The notes under the pieces are model-generated. The model was not told where the DNA came from. It saw nothing but the letters and a program-made list of their open reading frames with translations, and made no database searches. A program made the translations under genes and the position numbers. Shown here piece by piece: positions 38,423 through 52,975 of a stretch of 64,000 nucleotides of DNA. How positions within the stretch are numbered: the stretch's first letter is position 1; each line of letters starts with the position of its first letter. The DNA lies in the NCBI GenBank assembly GCA_947561715.1, contig OX387203.1, positions 9,238,001-9,302,000 of the forward strand, written 5' to 3'. The stretch comes from Ascidia mentula. Its lineage: Eukaryota; Chordata; Ascidiacea; Phlebobranchia; Ascidiidae.

Positions 38423-41400
38423 TTAAGAAAATTCACCAAAGTTGCATTGTGATGGATTAAATATGTTGTATGTATTTCTCGGATAGTTTCCTTGCATCTC
38501 GCTGTTTTGCCGATTAAATGTAGAAAAAGCTGTTTGTACAACCTCAGAGTCAGGTGGTTCGTCTGGTGTTCTTTGGTCTAACTGACATTGGATAATTATT
38601 TCTTTAGTAGATCTATCAAAAGACACATTTTGATGAATTGTGCCATTATTGGATGTTGCCGTATGATTTTGGGTTGCATTTGAGTAATTGGTCTCGAAAG
38701 GAACAGTTTCATCTTCACAGGCAATTAAATCACCAGTAGGTGGCCCAGCATCTTCCTCAATCGCTTCCTGAGAAACATCTGTGAAAACGGGGTTACTGGC
38801 AACCTATGGGTTGTGTGAGATGTTTAGTCGTTTCGAACATCCAAAAATATGTAAGTTAATGGTGATAATCACACTATTTCTTAAAATTGAAACCCAGATC
38901 TTTATATCAAAGCAATGTTAGACATCCACGCCATTTATTTTATATTTTTACTCATTTGTTTGACATCAAACCCTTACATACGACAAACAATACTGTTCTA
39001 ATTGAAAATGTTTGCCATCAAATCACACAGTTTGGTGTTTTTTTTAACTTACTTTCATTGGTTTGCGACACAGACCCTGCAGTTTCTACTGACGAAAATG
39101 TACCAGGTTGATTTTCGATGTTGTCTGACGACAAATTCTTGGTTTGTTCCGAATGGTTATTAGCTTCTATTTCTCTCAGGCTTGGACCGTCTTCATCTGC
39201 TACTTCAGTCAATTCCATATTTACCTATTTTTTAATTTACCGATGAAACAAGTAATTGTATAATATCCTTTGGGTCTTTAAAAAATTTCCATATTCAGAA
39301 CATAAAATCGTGATACATGGAAAGAGTATATCTTTCCAATTTGTTGCGCTGTTGCTTAAGAAAACTTTAGCTGTTCAGGCAAGTTTCAACTTACTTTTAT
39401 GAGTTCCAGTTGCTAAGCTCGATAAATTAAATTTTAATAAACCCAGGGTGGTTGTTTACCAACTCAAACGTTTTTCGAAGAAATGTATCAACAAATATCA
39501 CAAACATTGACCTCAACTAGTTTGGAAACAGTTGTGAGGACCATCAGTGTTGAGTGGTTTTTTGACACTTCACAAGTCATTTCGTTCTTCAATTGCGCTG
39601 TAAAATGTCGTCACGTTACAAACACATTTTCCTCGTAGGTTTAGAAAAATATACAGTGGGCCCTTTATGCACTTAAACCTGAAATCCTTGTTAGTGCTAA
39701 ATTTAAAAAACACCAGAAAAAAATATTAGAATCAACTAGCCTTCGAGTTCCGAAACAACTGAACTGTTTGAAGTAACTTGAAGAGAAAAACATGCAATTG
39801 ACCTTCCAGCAATGGCAAGTATATGCGGTTTTTCAAAGGAAACTAAATATATATATATATATTATTATTATAAGTTCGTTAAAATCTTGCAACAATAGCA
39901 GAATCAGTTCCAAAGCCTACTTTTTAGACGGTTTAATATTTCTTGGACTTTGTGCACCACCTCTACACATTCACTAATGTCGTTTACTACCACCTTTTCA
40001 ATAGCTTCATGGAAGTGTGCGATAGCAGGATTCGCTGCAAAAGAAGACTAAACGGCCTTTGAATTGTATTCGTTCAATAATAACTGCTTTCTGTGTCATA
40101 CCTTTTGCAAATCATTACATGCGATCACATATCGTGATTCAACGGTATAGAACTTTTCTTCCAATTGTAGTACGGCTAAATCCTTGTCGTCATCAAATGC
40201 CACCAGTTTAAAACGGGACGCAATGATCTAAAATAAAACAGGGAAATGTGTTGAGAAATCTGGAGTCGGCGTGACTAAAACTATGATTTACATGTTTCGA
40301 CTCATGTATACTTCTTCCTTGAAGCAGATACCACAGTACCACATTTGGATCTACATGCAACACCACGTCATGCCCCACCTACGACAAATCAAGAATATGC
40401 AAACACGTGCAGTAATATACATGTTGTACTAAGCTTTACTTTCAAAGCGTCTTGCTTTTTATTCTCCGAATCGATTTGCTTACGTAATGCGGATGCTTCC
40501 GGTACATTTTTCAATGGCATCAGGTCGAACGGATTTACCTGTATTCTGAGTATTTGCACAGTATACTGAAATAGTTTGCTAGCATATTGGAAGACATATT
40601 AATTATTGAACTTACTTCTCTCCGTTTAATGATATTATCGCTTGGGTTTGGGAAATGTAGCCTAAGAAAGTACCCACTCCTTGACAAACCTAAAAGTATT
40701 TAAATAGGTTTACTGGCATCAGTTGCGATTAGATCAGTATTTGCATAAAGTGGTAAAACAACAAAATACAAAACCATTATACATCAGCAAAATTCTGTGG
40801 AATTCTTAAACCGTCCAAATAGGTAGCAAATGAAGGTTTATAGGCAAATCCTAATAAAACCAAGTCATCAACCTGATAATGACAAATTTTTAGTTTAGTG
40901 TTATCGTAGTTTTCATATTTTTATACAACATAGCTCACTGCATATGGAAACATTTCGTTGATATAGGGAGCATTGTGACTTTCCTTTTTTTCTTTTCGAT
41001 TATTTTTGTCTTTTTTGTCTCGTTTTTCCAACATTGTGTGAGGCAAAATATATCTGAAATAAAAGCTTACGTAACAGCGCAAAAACGAAAAAAACAACAT
41101 TTAGATTGCTTAATTACGTTTTGTTCTTTATGTTAACTCCGATCTCACCATTTACTCCATGATACGTCACTTTACCTTTTGCACCCAATATCTGAAACAC
41201 AGGTAAAAATAACTCCTCTAAAAAAAATGTTTGACGTTTTTCATAGATATATATATTTCGCCTGTGCTTGCAGCCATCATCAGTATCGCTAAAAAGATAA
41301 AACAACGCAGATTATTTGCAGGAGTTTGTTGCTAAGTCTTTGTTGGCCATAAAGGTAACAGAAGATTCCAAAAATACACCCTTTCTTCCAAAAACATATA

Positions 41401-43601
41401 TTTTACCCGCGTTAGTGAATATTTCCACGAGGGATTTCTAACTTGTTGTAGAAGGTCGCTGGTGATGGTCACGTCACTGTACTCTGGGAACTTTTTTTGA
41501 AACTAAATTATTACTGAAAGTTACTTTTCGCACTTAAAACAAAGCACTATGAAACAAAGCACAAACCGCGTTTGGGATGATTTTTAGTTTGGGCTCCATT
41601 TCCTTTTTCCTTTTTTCGTTTGTAGCCTTTAGCAGCGTGGGGTTAATGAGAAAGCTGAAAGACGACACCGCAACACATAAAATTGCTATTACATAAAGTC
41701 TTATGTAGGGAAAAATTGTGGACAAAATATTACTTAACATATTTAAACACACCTCGCTTTTATTACCTCCATTTGTCTCCAACGCTCACATAAGCGTAAC
41801 CACTAACATCAAATGAAATTACTTTTCCCAAGAATTCTTGAAACTGAAAAAACTTAATCTCGGCGTTCTGTACATAAAGATGACAGACAATTACTTACAG
41901 CTACTATTTGTTGCCATTGACATTTTTGAGGGTTTTGCAGATTCTGTACAATTCCAGGTTCAAATGCCATGCTAACATGGTCCCCTACCTGCAATAATAA
42001 AAATTAATATACGTTGCTTAATTAAACAGTGTCGGGTACTGATATTTGTAAAATATTCCAACGGGCCAGTTGGCAGCAGGAAATTTATGTTCTCATTTTT
42101 ACCACAAGTATGTCAAAAAACAGACAATTAGACCACACGAAAATTATAAATATTTTTTGTTCTCTCCGCTTTGACCTGTTTAGTCATCTCAAATATCGTT
42201 TATCGTTCAATCGTGCTACTTGCTACCAACGATCCTGTTTGTGGTACATTTAGCTTTTTGAAAATCAGTTGCCAATTTCACGAAATGCAAGTTACACACA
42301 AGGATATAAACATGGACCATTTGTGAATTAGGTTATTTCGGAAATTGTTTTAAAACCTACCCGCCAGGAGTTTGCTCACCGAAATATCAGAAAAGTAAAT
42401 TCACCTCATGCGTTTAGAGGACATGTTTACCACAAAATGACTTCGTGGCAGACAAAATCATATTTGTTTTGTATTGATGGCAAGACAAAGTATAAAAGAA
42501 AATTGAAACCTCGTTAAAAAGTAAAAAACAATCAACCTTTAAGCCATTGCAAGAGTACTTATTTGAGCCATCAGAATCACATTCATCTGATACATTGCAC
42601 AATACTTCTGGGTTCAAGGCCCACCTACAATAAAGCAAACTTTTATTGCTTTCCGTATATTTCCACGTGAAATAACTTACTTTCTTCCTTGAGAGGGAAA
42701 GTATACAATTGGTTCCAAGGCACCGTCGTGTAAAAATCTGGTAATTGTTCCCAATTCTCCTATGTCCTATGATTGAATACGACAATATTTACATTACATT
42801 TAAGTAAGACTGTTTACTAACTCTGGCAAGTAATTCATCCCACGGAAGTTCACTTTGTTCTTGCTTCTGTTTAAGTTGTCTTTTCTTCAGTTTTATTACC
42901 ACGCGGTCACCAAGCTGCAATGTATATGTGTATTCAATGAAAGAATGAAGCTTATTTATCCAAAACTTTATTCTCATGAACAAATATTTTCCAATTTAAG
43001 TTCGTGCTTAAAAGTACCACAGAATGCTCCACCTTAAGGCTTCCTTTGAAAGATTTTTGTGTTTTCCAATATTCTTCGTTGTCTTTGAGTGATCTATACA
43101 AAAAAGGGGTTTGGTCATTAGATATCATTACAGCTAACTATGGGTTGTTTAAAACGCCAAGGATGCATTTGGTCTCATTACAACTGTATGCAGTGATTGC
43201 AACTGCTTCCGAGTTTTTGCACCAACCTGATTTCCTTTTCATCAATTTCTTGAATGCTTTCTGATATCTATAAAATGTAAAAAAATAACATAGTTGAAAT
43301 AAGCCTGCTAAATATAATAAGTTGGCAGTCAATACATAAATGTTAAATGAACCAGCCTTCTGGCATAAAAGTTTTGTAGATTTTATTGTTTTTTATTTTT
43401 CTTCTTCTATCCGGCGAGAACAGTAGCACAATACATTTGGCAAATTTTTTGCAAAGTATAACTTTAAAAACATGTAGGAAGCAAATTACATTCTGGTTTT
43501 ACCTCAATTACTCTTGCCTTGCATTTTAGGAATATCGCCTGAATTACGGACTCGTTTGATAGTTGTGCAGGTGGCACATTAGAAAATGTAACAGATACCA
43601 T
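38423..43601 (-). CDS. Repeat protein resembling mind-bomb/KEG REP (SH3-like) modules
   Basis: A minus-strand gene of about 20 short exons, starting with an ATG exon at 43503-43601 (MVSVTFSNVPPAQ) and ending at 38423 (SQCNFGEFS-stop). Well-supported exons lie near 42827-42917, 42682-42760, 42537-42627, 41900-41990, 41770-41843, 41577-41655, 41417-41510, 41117-41193, 40942-41055, 40785-40872, 40615-40690, 40442-40565, 40290-40383, 40101-40229, 39053-39224 and 38423-38778. Successive modules share a pattern of V-G-D-x-V, a mid-module Trp, G-x-V-x-x-x-x-x-G, then W-x-x-N-P-x-x-L, for example VGDHVSMAFEP, LGKVISFDVSGYAYVSVGDK and WALNPEVL. This resembles the REP/SH3-like repeats of mind-bomb and KEG E3 ligases. 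No RING finger or ankyrin repeat is seen. The tail is acidic, Ser/Thr/Asn-rich and probably disordered. The join between the first two exons is uncertain. Function unknown. Confidence 0.62.
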
Positions 43602-44200
43602 TGCCTATAGACTATGTACAATATATAGCCTACATAAGAAAATTAGAAAAACATAACCGTTTTATATTAATAAACTTATTATATGTGCAAAAGAGCCATA
43701 ACAATTAATGTGCCTGCTAGTCTATCAGCTAGCCCTGTGCCACAGTCACCAACTGCACTGATTGGACCTTACAGGTCGAAACAGTGTGTAAACCCTGTCT
43801 GCTGCTCTCATAATAATCTTAGACTTTCAAAGTGCAGAAACAGCAAGCTCAAATGCGTGGCATGAAGGCGTAGTATAGCACATCATATACCCGACATTTT
43901 TGTTTGACCCAGGCAAACAGGGGAACGATTTAAGGCCTTGACATTATTTGCAAAAAAGCTAGTAAACGGTTTGCTCAACAAATGCTGCCATAACTTAATG
44001 CATTCCCTTGCCTCCCTTGACAGTTTTACAACTGAAGGCTGTTTGTACTGAAATATACATAAAAATGTTCATACTCCACACAGCTACTTTCGGTCCAATG
44101 CTTTCACTGCTGGCAACCATTGCGTTCTACTGATGTAGAAAAAGTGTTTAATAACGCTGTGTAAACAAGGCTATGTGTGGAAATATGAATAAGCCCGTTT
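43602..44200. other. Upstream region of the REP-like gene, no other gene seen
   Basis: Single-copy sequence that should contain the promoter for the minus-strand gene ending at 38423. Short ORFs only, and no recognisable core promoter motif. Confidence 0.35.
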
Positions 44201-44209
44201 ACATGAACA

Positions 44210-45990
44210 ATTGAAGTGAATTCGAATTCGCTTCACTTAATCGCTCCTTCCATTTTTTGCGAAAGAGGAGCGACGGAGCGCTCAATTGCTCTCGCTCTTG
44301 GATAAATCCAATCCACTTGGAGAACAGAAGAATGCCGGTTTTAGGTGCGCGTTTTTTTAGTTTGTCACATTGCAATAGATAAATGATAAACATTAAACGA
44401 TAACTGCTTAACAGGTTTCAAAGTTGTTTTAGATGTAGACCGTCCACATTGCACGCAATGTAGTGGATTCCAGCACACTTAATCTTTTTAGTTTTTTTCT
44501 TGTTTTTTTTCTCCGATTTCATCACAAACGGTATTCAGTTCAACAGAATCTCGTTTATTTTTAGATTTTTGTTTATTATACCACGTTTTTTAGTCAATAA
44601 AAACGACCAAACCTCACATGTGAACACAGGCGATTTATGGATTAGAACGAGATGTTTTAATTCGTCCCATTTCCGGCTAACCCGATTCGCTTCTGATATA
44701 TGTAAATGCACTCAAACGGAAAACACGTGATGTAGTTAAAACAACACAATTGGCGGTGCTTGTCTTTTCCACTGCACTATACATTTCCATGTCTCGGGTT
44801 TGTCCATGTTCTTTTAGGCCATGTGACCAAACATGGAAGTGGCGCAAATGACGCAGGCCGAGTACTTGGCCAAAAACTACTACAACTTTATCTGCAACGC
44901 ACTGTAAAAAGTAGCAAATCGACATCCTACAACAAACAAATTTGCAGTACATTTCGCAACCCTTTCAGCTAATTACTGAAACACCGAAATGAAAAACAAG
45001 TTGGTACTTCTAATTCTGCCCATACACCTACTTCCTTTTAGTGCAAACCAGCCCTGTCGAAATTAATGATGCGCTTGACTGCATGGAAACTGATCAGGCC
45101 ACATTCAAGACCAACGTCCAAACGTCTTGTTTCCCTTGTCATGTGACCATCACGTCACCGATGGGCAAGCATTTAACAATACGCAATAAAGCCAGTAATT
45201 TTTTTATACCGAGATGCAGATAGGGCTACTGTTTCGACGTAACAAGTCTTATCTCTGCAGCTCAGGTGACTTATAACGATCTTGTATGTAAACGCCCAAG
45301 CAAGACATTTACTTTGCAGTGACTATGCAGTCGCCGTCAACAATTGGGTACAAAACTAAGTGCAATCCGCAGAAAACAAACCAGGATGGAATTACTAAAA
45401 ACACTTGTACAGGCAACACAGAAGTAATGCCATGCTTACGCATAGCAAGGCGGGATCACCCCACTGCACATAAAACGGAAGGAGCGATTGAGCGTAGCGA
45501 GTTTAACCACGCTATATTTGTTTGACCTGGGCTTCGATTCGAATTCTTTCTGGTATGACCCTTGCGCGTGTCAAGAAATGAATGCCGGCAAAACGCCACG
45601 TACGCTATAATCGAGAGAGAGACAAGGAAAAAGGCACTAAATCCGCTTCGGCGCAGCCTACCGGCAAAACACTAGCGCAACATTCGTACAATAACGTGAG
45701 TAAGAGTGAATTACAGCTACAAATTTACGTGTGGAAAATATCTTGCTTCATAACTAGCTTAGCGAACGAAAATACAAAATCAATTACCCGGACGTGGGCG
45801 CTGTTGAGCTATTCTAGTGATGAGTTAAAATTGGGGGCGGGTGATTGGCAGCATTGACCAGGTGTCTGACCCATATACCAAGAAGAAAACCATAATCGGG
45901 ATTCGTGGTTGAAATCGCATCGCATTACTTCTCTTTACCGCATACGATAACCATTGTAGTTATATAATGCGTTAGGTATTGTAAAAAGGT
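44210..45990. repeat. Rearranged pieces of the GTPase 5' flank in both orientations
   Basis: The segment 44210-44450 matches 20455-20700 in direct orientation (gaattcgaattcgcttc, then the aataaatgataaacatt region). The segment 45300-45990 matches 20.05-20.85 and 27.6-28.4 kb inverted (agaagaaaacc, tgggcgctgttgagc). The roughly 0.85 kb between them is unrelated. This is the broken end of the duplicated block. No genes seen. Confidence 0.6.
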
Positions 45991-46079
45991 ACAGCACAGA
46001 AGTAGTAACCGAACGAGAATAAGCTTTCATAGTGGATACCGATTCTGGTCTGTTTGCGATAGGGCAAGCTATAGCACAA

Positions 46080-48210
46080 TTACCTTAAAACACTGGAATA
46101 TTTTATTGCGCTATAGAATATGGCACCATGCTAATCTCTTTTCAAGACAACACGCAAAACGTAGCTACAGGATGTTACCGTAATTATAGCTTTGCAGGTT
46201 AAGAAAAGATTGTGAACAATTACTTCTTTGCTTATTGCTAGAGACTGCATTTCATTTCTAATATCTCCGAAAAACTAAAACACGTACATAAGGTATCTAG
46301 TAATTCAAACATGCTTATTATACAAACTACTCGAAGCAAACAAAATAGTTCCAAACCGAAAAGAATTTTGACAAGAGTTGTATTCTTCATTACGACAGTG
46401 TAGCAACCTTGTTACACAATAGCTACCCAAAATGGCTCAGGCTGGGACGACAACTATGTTCCAACTACTTATTGATAAACTGTTTTAATAATGTAACTGC
46501 ATAGGCCTTTCTCTGCACCAACCAGTGTGTGTAAATCTTTATCTGTAGCGCTAAGTTACAACAAGGTTTGATCGTAAAGCTCGACTCAACGTTGTACGGA
46601 CTTTGTATCGTATATATTTGTATTGGATACAAAGTCGTTAAACACAGTTGAACTAAGCTACCTGGTAGCGACGAAACCTAGGTTTTTATTTCAGCCAGAC
46701 AAACAGTTCGTCCGACGCTCAACTCGCAAGCTTCAAGACAAAATCGACTATTGTATAACAAAATTTTCCTCTTTTTCACTTAACCTTCGCAATTTTTTTA
46801 ACAACTCTACGATCCATAATGTACTGGCATTTCTGCCACTTTGCTGTTCCTAAATATTTTGCTGGAGTGAGCGCTGCCACCATAAATTATATCCGCCACG
46901 ACGAAACTTTTGTTTCTATTTGTCCCAAGCAAACATGATTTCGTCACATAAAATGCGCTTGTATTTCTTCTGACGTTTTTCCCTATGTGTCGGGCACGTA
47001 AAAGATTTGGAAAAGCAAAAAACAAGCATGAAACACTATCGCTTTGTAAAAAGTACTACCTCGCGATATTAATAAATTCATAGTGTATTTGTATGTTGAT
47101 GTTTGTGTGAAACACATGCACTGGCAAGCAACCAGTCAACTGCAGGTACGCGATTGAATCAATTTTCTCAGTCGGACAAACATTAAACATTTGCTCAAAA
47201 TTGATTTCTTGAAATCTCAACGCAGTCTATTTTGTTCGTTCGCGTGGCATTCTCTTGCGATTGTTGGCGTTTGCGTTATCGCGCGAAACACCTTTTGTTG
47301 TTGCTCAACCATTTTGTCAAGTTATATCCTCCACATCGCGACAATGCGCAGATCTTCTTCAATAACTTGTTTCCTTCCGAGATTCTGGAAACTTACGTTA
47401 AGCAGTCGTTTGTATTCAAAAAAACAGTGTCTGCCTCTTTGCTGTGCTCCCTTTTTACCCTTTTCCAAATATGCAACCTCCTGTACCGTTTCGTTCTTGT
47501 GCGTTTCGGCGCTTTGTAGGGATCATAAAAGTACGATATGATTCTCCATGTTGTCAACAAAAAATGCAGAAATGACAATTCTTATCTTCCTGACAAAGTC
47601 AAATGAACAAAAAGTCAAAAAGCAGACAGAGAACTTCATAAATCTGTTTATGTCGATAATCCAGCACGAAATGCATTTCACACATTCCATAGAAAGCAGC
47701 AACACAAAACCAATTTCATAAGTATCGCACAAAAAAACACCTAAATCTTAACCAAGTTAACAGCATCTTTCCCTATGAACTGCATCTTGCCGATTACATA
47801 ATATATATTTTTACCTACGACATCTGGGCACAGTCACCATAACCTCCTTCTGACCGATTTGCTGGCGAAAGCGTTTTAGCGCCTCTAGTGGGCTCAGTTC
47901 TCTTTTTAAGGCCGGAAAGCATATCTTGCTTGGCGAGTGAAATGTTAAAGTTAGCGCCAGCTATATTAATTTTATTGAAGCACTTGTGGTATTTATTGCT
48001 TACTTTATACATGCACATGTTATGACAGCTACAATGCAAACACATCAAATGTAAAGCGAATTAAAAGCAAAATGGTCGCATCATAAACGGCAAAATTATG
48101 TACACCTTATTACACAAAACGCTACAACACAATTTAATGCCAATTAACAAATTAATTAGTCAAACTACCGATGGTAAAACTAATGTATATCAAGATGTAC
48201 AGTTATGCCT
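46080..48210 (-). repeat. 3' flank of GTPase gene B, inverted copy of gene A flank
   Basis: Reading on the minus strand from gene B, 48.2-46.95 kb matches 26.1-27.3 kb and 46.95-46.1 kb matches 29.7-30.48 kb, without the insert found on the left side. No coding sequence is conserved. Confidence 0.65.
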
Positions 48211-51200
48211 TTAGGCAATAGTTTTTAAATTGGCAAATCTAGGATTGTATGAACCCATTCCTCGCTGGAGCGACCATTCTTTCGGTTTTGTGGCGAAGCG
48301 CATTTTCTGCACATCCGCTTGGACCCACCAAGATTTAAACCATAGTTGAATCTTCCTGAAGAAAACGTGGACGTCTTGAAGGGTTTGGACAAAGATTTTT
48401 TTGTGAAACAAATTCACGTTTTTCCATTTCGCTAAATTAGATTTTAATTCCGATTTTAAAGCTACATGTTTTTCCTTCCTAATATCAGCTGGTAAGTTTG
48501 CTGTGAAAGCCTTGCCTATGTTTTCCACTTCGTCATAACCTATTTCCATCTGGGTACCGGTCATTTTTGTTCCAGAAAGCATCTAGTAAATAATAGGAGT
48601 TTTAAATAATATTACATTTACACAAGTTTGGCCAACGAGAGGTTTTGTTGTGGAATTCACAAGGAGTGGAAAAGTAAATACGAACATATTTCCCACCCAT
48701 TGCATTTCTTCATTCCATTGTTTCAAAAGGAGTTGTAGTAGAACTGATGATCTTTTTCGTTGAAAATTCTGGCATAAATAGATAAGCGTCTAATAATTAA
48801 ATTACAAATAATTTTCCCAGTAGCCAATTCTCACCAAGTACAATTCATTGTATTTTTGCTGTGTTCCTATCCACTTTTCAACTGTTTCCTTTGGACAAAG
48901 AGATAATATTTCCTCGGTATTTGCCGAACTTCTCCATTTATTTAAACTTTTTTCGGAAATGGAAAACAAGGCTTCAACTCGAAACATCTTAAAAATTATA
49001 CTGCAATAATGTGTTTGGAAAATCAACAGAAATGTTTTATTTTGTGTTTACTTACCGATGTTGTATCAGCAATATTTTGCTTGCCCAAAGAATGAATGCT
49101 TTGCATTGCCTTTTCCAATTCAACACGATTCTTTGTCTAGGAAAAATGCATGTAAGTGCTTATATTTCTGCAGAAATGAACACAGGAATGTAATGCCTCA
49201 CGTATTCTTTTGGTTTATATTCAACGTCATTTTGATCATTGGAGGTTAAAACCTGGTGAAAGTAGTGTTTAACGATGTTGTCCATCGCAGAATCAAGTTT
49301 TTGTTTGAAATGATCCTGCCACGTTTTTGGAAGTGTCGTCAGATGATCAACAACAAAATCGTCCATCGTTAGATTTTTGATACTCAGGACGTTTCTCTTA
49401 AGTATGCCTTTATTTTTGACCTAAGTAAGCGAAAAGCAAACAAATGCAGCAGGCCAAGAGCTTTTCATGTACAAAGTCGTCTTACCTTTTCTTGAAAATT
49501 TTGAAGCACATTTTCAGATTCCTTCAAAAGAGCGATAGCAGTATTTACCTACAATATACACAGTTTCTTGCATTTGACGAGGCATAAAATATTCGTAAAT
49601 TGCTGTCACATATTAATAAAACGTTGGTGTGTGTGTGTGCTTCTCAGTCCGACAAGTTTCATACCCTATTGTGTTTCATGTTTGACTAAACTTGTTTTCT
49701 TTTGCAATAAACTTGTTTCATCGTTTTTGAAAAATTAGGCTTCGCTCTAAAGTCCTTTTAACAACTAAATAAAGAAAAAAATTGTTTGGTTTTACCTTTT
49801 GTAGTTCATTATCCTCCACAAATACCCTTAATAATAGGGCAAGCTTCTTTTTCAGTTCAATCAGCAGTTCTGTTTCAAAAGTTTTGTCAACCACTTTGTC
49901 GCCTGCTGTGTCCTCGAACAGTTTTATTGCGTTGTTTTTTATTTCACCAAACTCTTCCTTTATTCTATCAGCAGACAAGAAGCGACGTTGCTCTACGAGT
50001 CTTCTGTATATTCTCTAAAGTCATTTGTTTTGCGTTAAGCTATTTGTTATGTACTGTTCTGTCTGCACACACAAACCTTAAACTCATCAAGGCATGCATC
50101 GAAACAGTCTTCCATCAACAAGCGGTATAGCTCCCACACACCTGCCTGTGCATAAAAAGATAACAAACATTGATTTATTTTATTTGAACAAAAATCGAAT
50201 AAACCAGATATTATCTAATCATCCTAGTGCCAAAGTTTTTAGTCGACAAAGCAATTAATTTTTCCCACAAAGATAATATAACGTCCCGAATAATATACTA
50301 AGCACTGTAAAATATAAATGCATCTCAATACTGCATTGCCAACAACCTTAAAATTTATACAGCCAACACACCCTTGAAATATTGTTTAGATTTTCAGCAA
50401 TAAAGATTCTTTCTTCAAGACTCGTTTCCAAATCAAGTCGACTTTGTGAAACAAAGTGTTGCAATTCAGGCTTTAGTCTGGTGTCAAACTTTCTCATCAC
50501 TTTATTAAGAATTGTTGAATGAGTATTTTTCAAAACTTCTTTGGACATGTATTTGTTTTCAGTTAAGGCAACCTGAAAACAGACATTCTTGAAAGTTCAT
50601 AGCAGTTGCGATTAAGCGCATGCCTAGGACAGACCTGTATTTCTTTGTAGAAATCATCTTCGCTGCTCTTCACAAGATTTGCAACAATTGTGGTTGATAA
50701 TGCCTGAATATAGTCTTAAAAGTAAAAGAAATAGTTTCAATAATGACAGACAAAAAAACCTGAAAGATTCCTTTCGGATCCAATAGGTTTTTTTCAATTT
50801 TTTCAGAAATTGCTAATGCCATGTTGATAATATCCTCTCCTTTGAGCGTCAAATCATTAAGTTTCTTTACTTGGATTTCCTCAAACATTTTTTTTAGTAC
50901 TTTGTCAGTTGCTTCCAAAAACATTGAGTCAATATCTGTGTTTAACAAACCAAAACAAACCTACAAAACTGTAATTGATGTGAGGTAATTGCCATTTAGA
51001 GATAAGTGTTACAGAAAGACAGAAATATTGGGATATAGCAAATGAAATATGGTGCTTCGTTTTTCAGCTTGTGCATTTGGTGAAACATTTGGCATGAAAT
51101 GCATAAGAATAAAAAACATACCTTTTATAAAAGCTTTAGTGTTGGTTTCGTCTCTCCATGTTATTTTATTTCCAGGGTGCGGAAGCAAAGCGCAATTTAC

Positions 51201-52662
51201 TTCTTTGAAAGATGTTTTGATATTTCTGCATAAAGATTGGTACTCTGCAGACTTTTTTTTATGTTGTTGCATTGCTGTCTGTAGATGGAGTATACCACCT
51301 TCAAAACCGAATTCATAACCTTTGGTTTGCCAATCCCTCACAAGAAAGAGCAACGTCTACCGATTTTAACAATACATTGTTAATGTTTTTGGTGCGTTGA
51401 AGGCAAGATTCGTCGCACAATATTACTTCAAAAGCAACCATCTTACTTGGTAACTTTCACATAGGTTTGCACCAAACACATGACTTCCACAATCTGAAAA
51501 CCTCTTTACACAAATATTAGATTGAAAAGTTAGTTAATGATATTATCTATATATGTAAAAACCGACCTTCAGTTTATTCAAATGTAATGAATCTATCATA
51601 CTCATTACATTGTAAATCTGGCATGAACTTAAAAAAGTACTTAAACAGAAGACAACAGAATCGGAAAACTCCGAATTTTTCCCGTCAAAAACACCTTGTG
51701 TATCCATAAGAAACACAGCTATCTGTGTAGATACAAAAACATACATATTACCGCAGTATTTTTTTCACGTGATTATGTAATGTTGTTGTTTATATTATTG
51801 GTAACTACACCACTAAAGAAGGAACTTTAGCCTATCAGACCCACAAGGCGAAGCTATTAAAAATCCTTTATATTTATTACCCTGAGGAAGCCTAGCTGAA
51901 TAGCAGGTGACACGTCGGTCAATAAAAGTTGCGTTTAAGTGTGCCAGAAGGACAGATTATTAGAATAAATTCTATTCAGCTGCAAACCTTTTCGTGTTCG
52001 TTACTTTTTAGCCAAAACGGTTCACTCCAAACCAATATTCCTTCAGTGTGAGACTCAGTTCCCGGACGCCATTCAAAGTTCTTGTTTAACTCGGCATTTT
52101 GGTCGTTCTTCCACTCGTCTTCCTGTATCAGAGATTCAAGTTTAAAAGAAACTGAGGTAAATTTAACAAAAAAAGTGTCAAAAACTTTCGGAATTGTAAT
52201 GCACAAACTTTCTTTGAATGCATTTGACGGCGATGTCCTGTTTGATAAGTGGTATTGTCATATGAGCTAACCTGGTTTTTCACAAGAAAGTCCAAGTATC
52301 TTGACACCAAGTTCATAAAAAAGGACTTTCCCCGTCTTAAGCATCCTGCAATTGAGTAGATTGCAACAGGGGATTTTCGAATGTCGTTTCTTCCGAAAAC
52401 TTTTTCGATTTCATGTTGATCAATCAGGTGCACATATTCCTCGTTTACTTCTTTCTTCTTTGTTATTGTAACCGCTTAAATACGACCAGACTAGTTTAAA
52501 AATTTTATTTCGTGTAGTTATTAAGAAGGAAGTCATTATACATCAACATATGCTGCGCCCGAATATTTGTAAAGCAGGGTAGATAATGTTTAATACTGCA
52601 TTTGCATACAGTTACTTACCACAAGGCGCACTTGGAAGCGCTGGCGATGGGATTGGGAACAT
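48211..52662 (-). CDS. Atlastin-like large GTPase, gene B
   Basis: Inverted paralogue of gene A with the same 17-exon structure, from an ATG exon at 52620-52662 (MFPIPSPALPSAPC) through the G1 exon at 52272-52474 (GCLRRGKS), the exon near 51987-52122 (WRPGTESHTEG), the DTQG exon near 51.6-51.7 kb, the LVRDW exon near 51.1-51.35 kb and helical exons to the last exon (stop at 48211). All splice sites and frames I checked are intact, including the exon-13 donor (CAG|GTTTTA) that gene A has lost. The protein matches gene A throughout with scattered substitutions. The catalytic motifs imply GTP binding and hydrolysis, and the lack of a visible membrane hairpin separates it from true atlastins. Of the two copies, this is the better candidate for a fully functional gene. 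Confidence 0.86.
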
Positions 52663-52975
52663 GAGATCACTTCACAGCAAAATAGAGCTTCTGTAACTAA
52701 TTACATGAGGTGTTTAAATAAAAGTGTTGGACATGTCACATAAAGATGGATGTCCTTTAGTAATAAGCGAATTGCCGTGATGTAATATTTTCAACCTTAA
52801 TCGACAGAGCACAGTAGCCCTACGTGTCCAGGATAATATGATTTTTTGGATTTCGCTTTATCCCGTCAAGAAAAAAATACTTCCATTTAGCTTGGGTGCA
52901 ATGTCGGTGAAATCTGAAAGATCTAAAGCTATATCTGCAAATATAATGTTTTTGTTGCATCCAGGCATATTGTAA

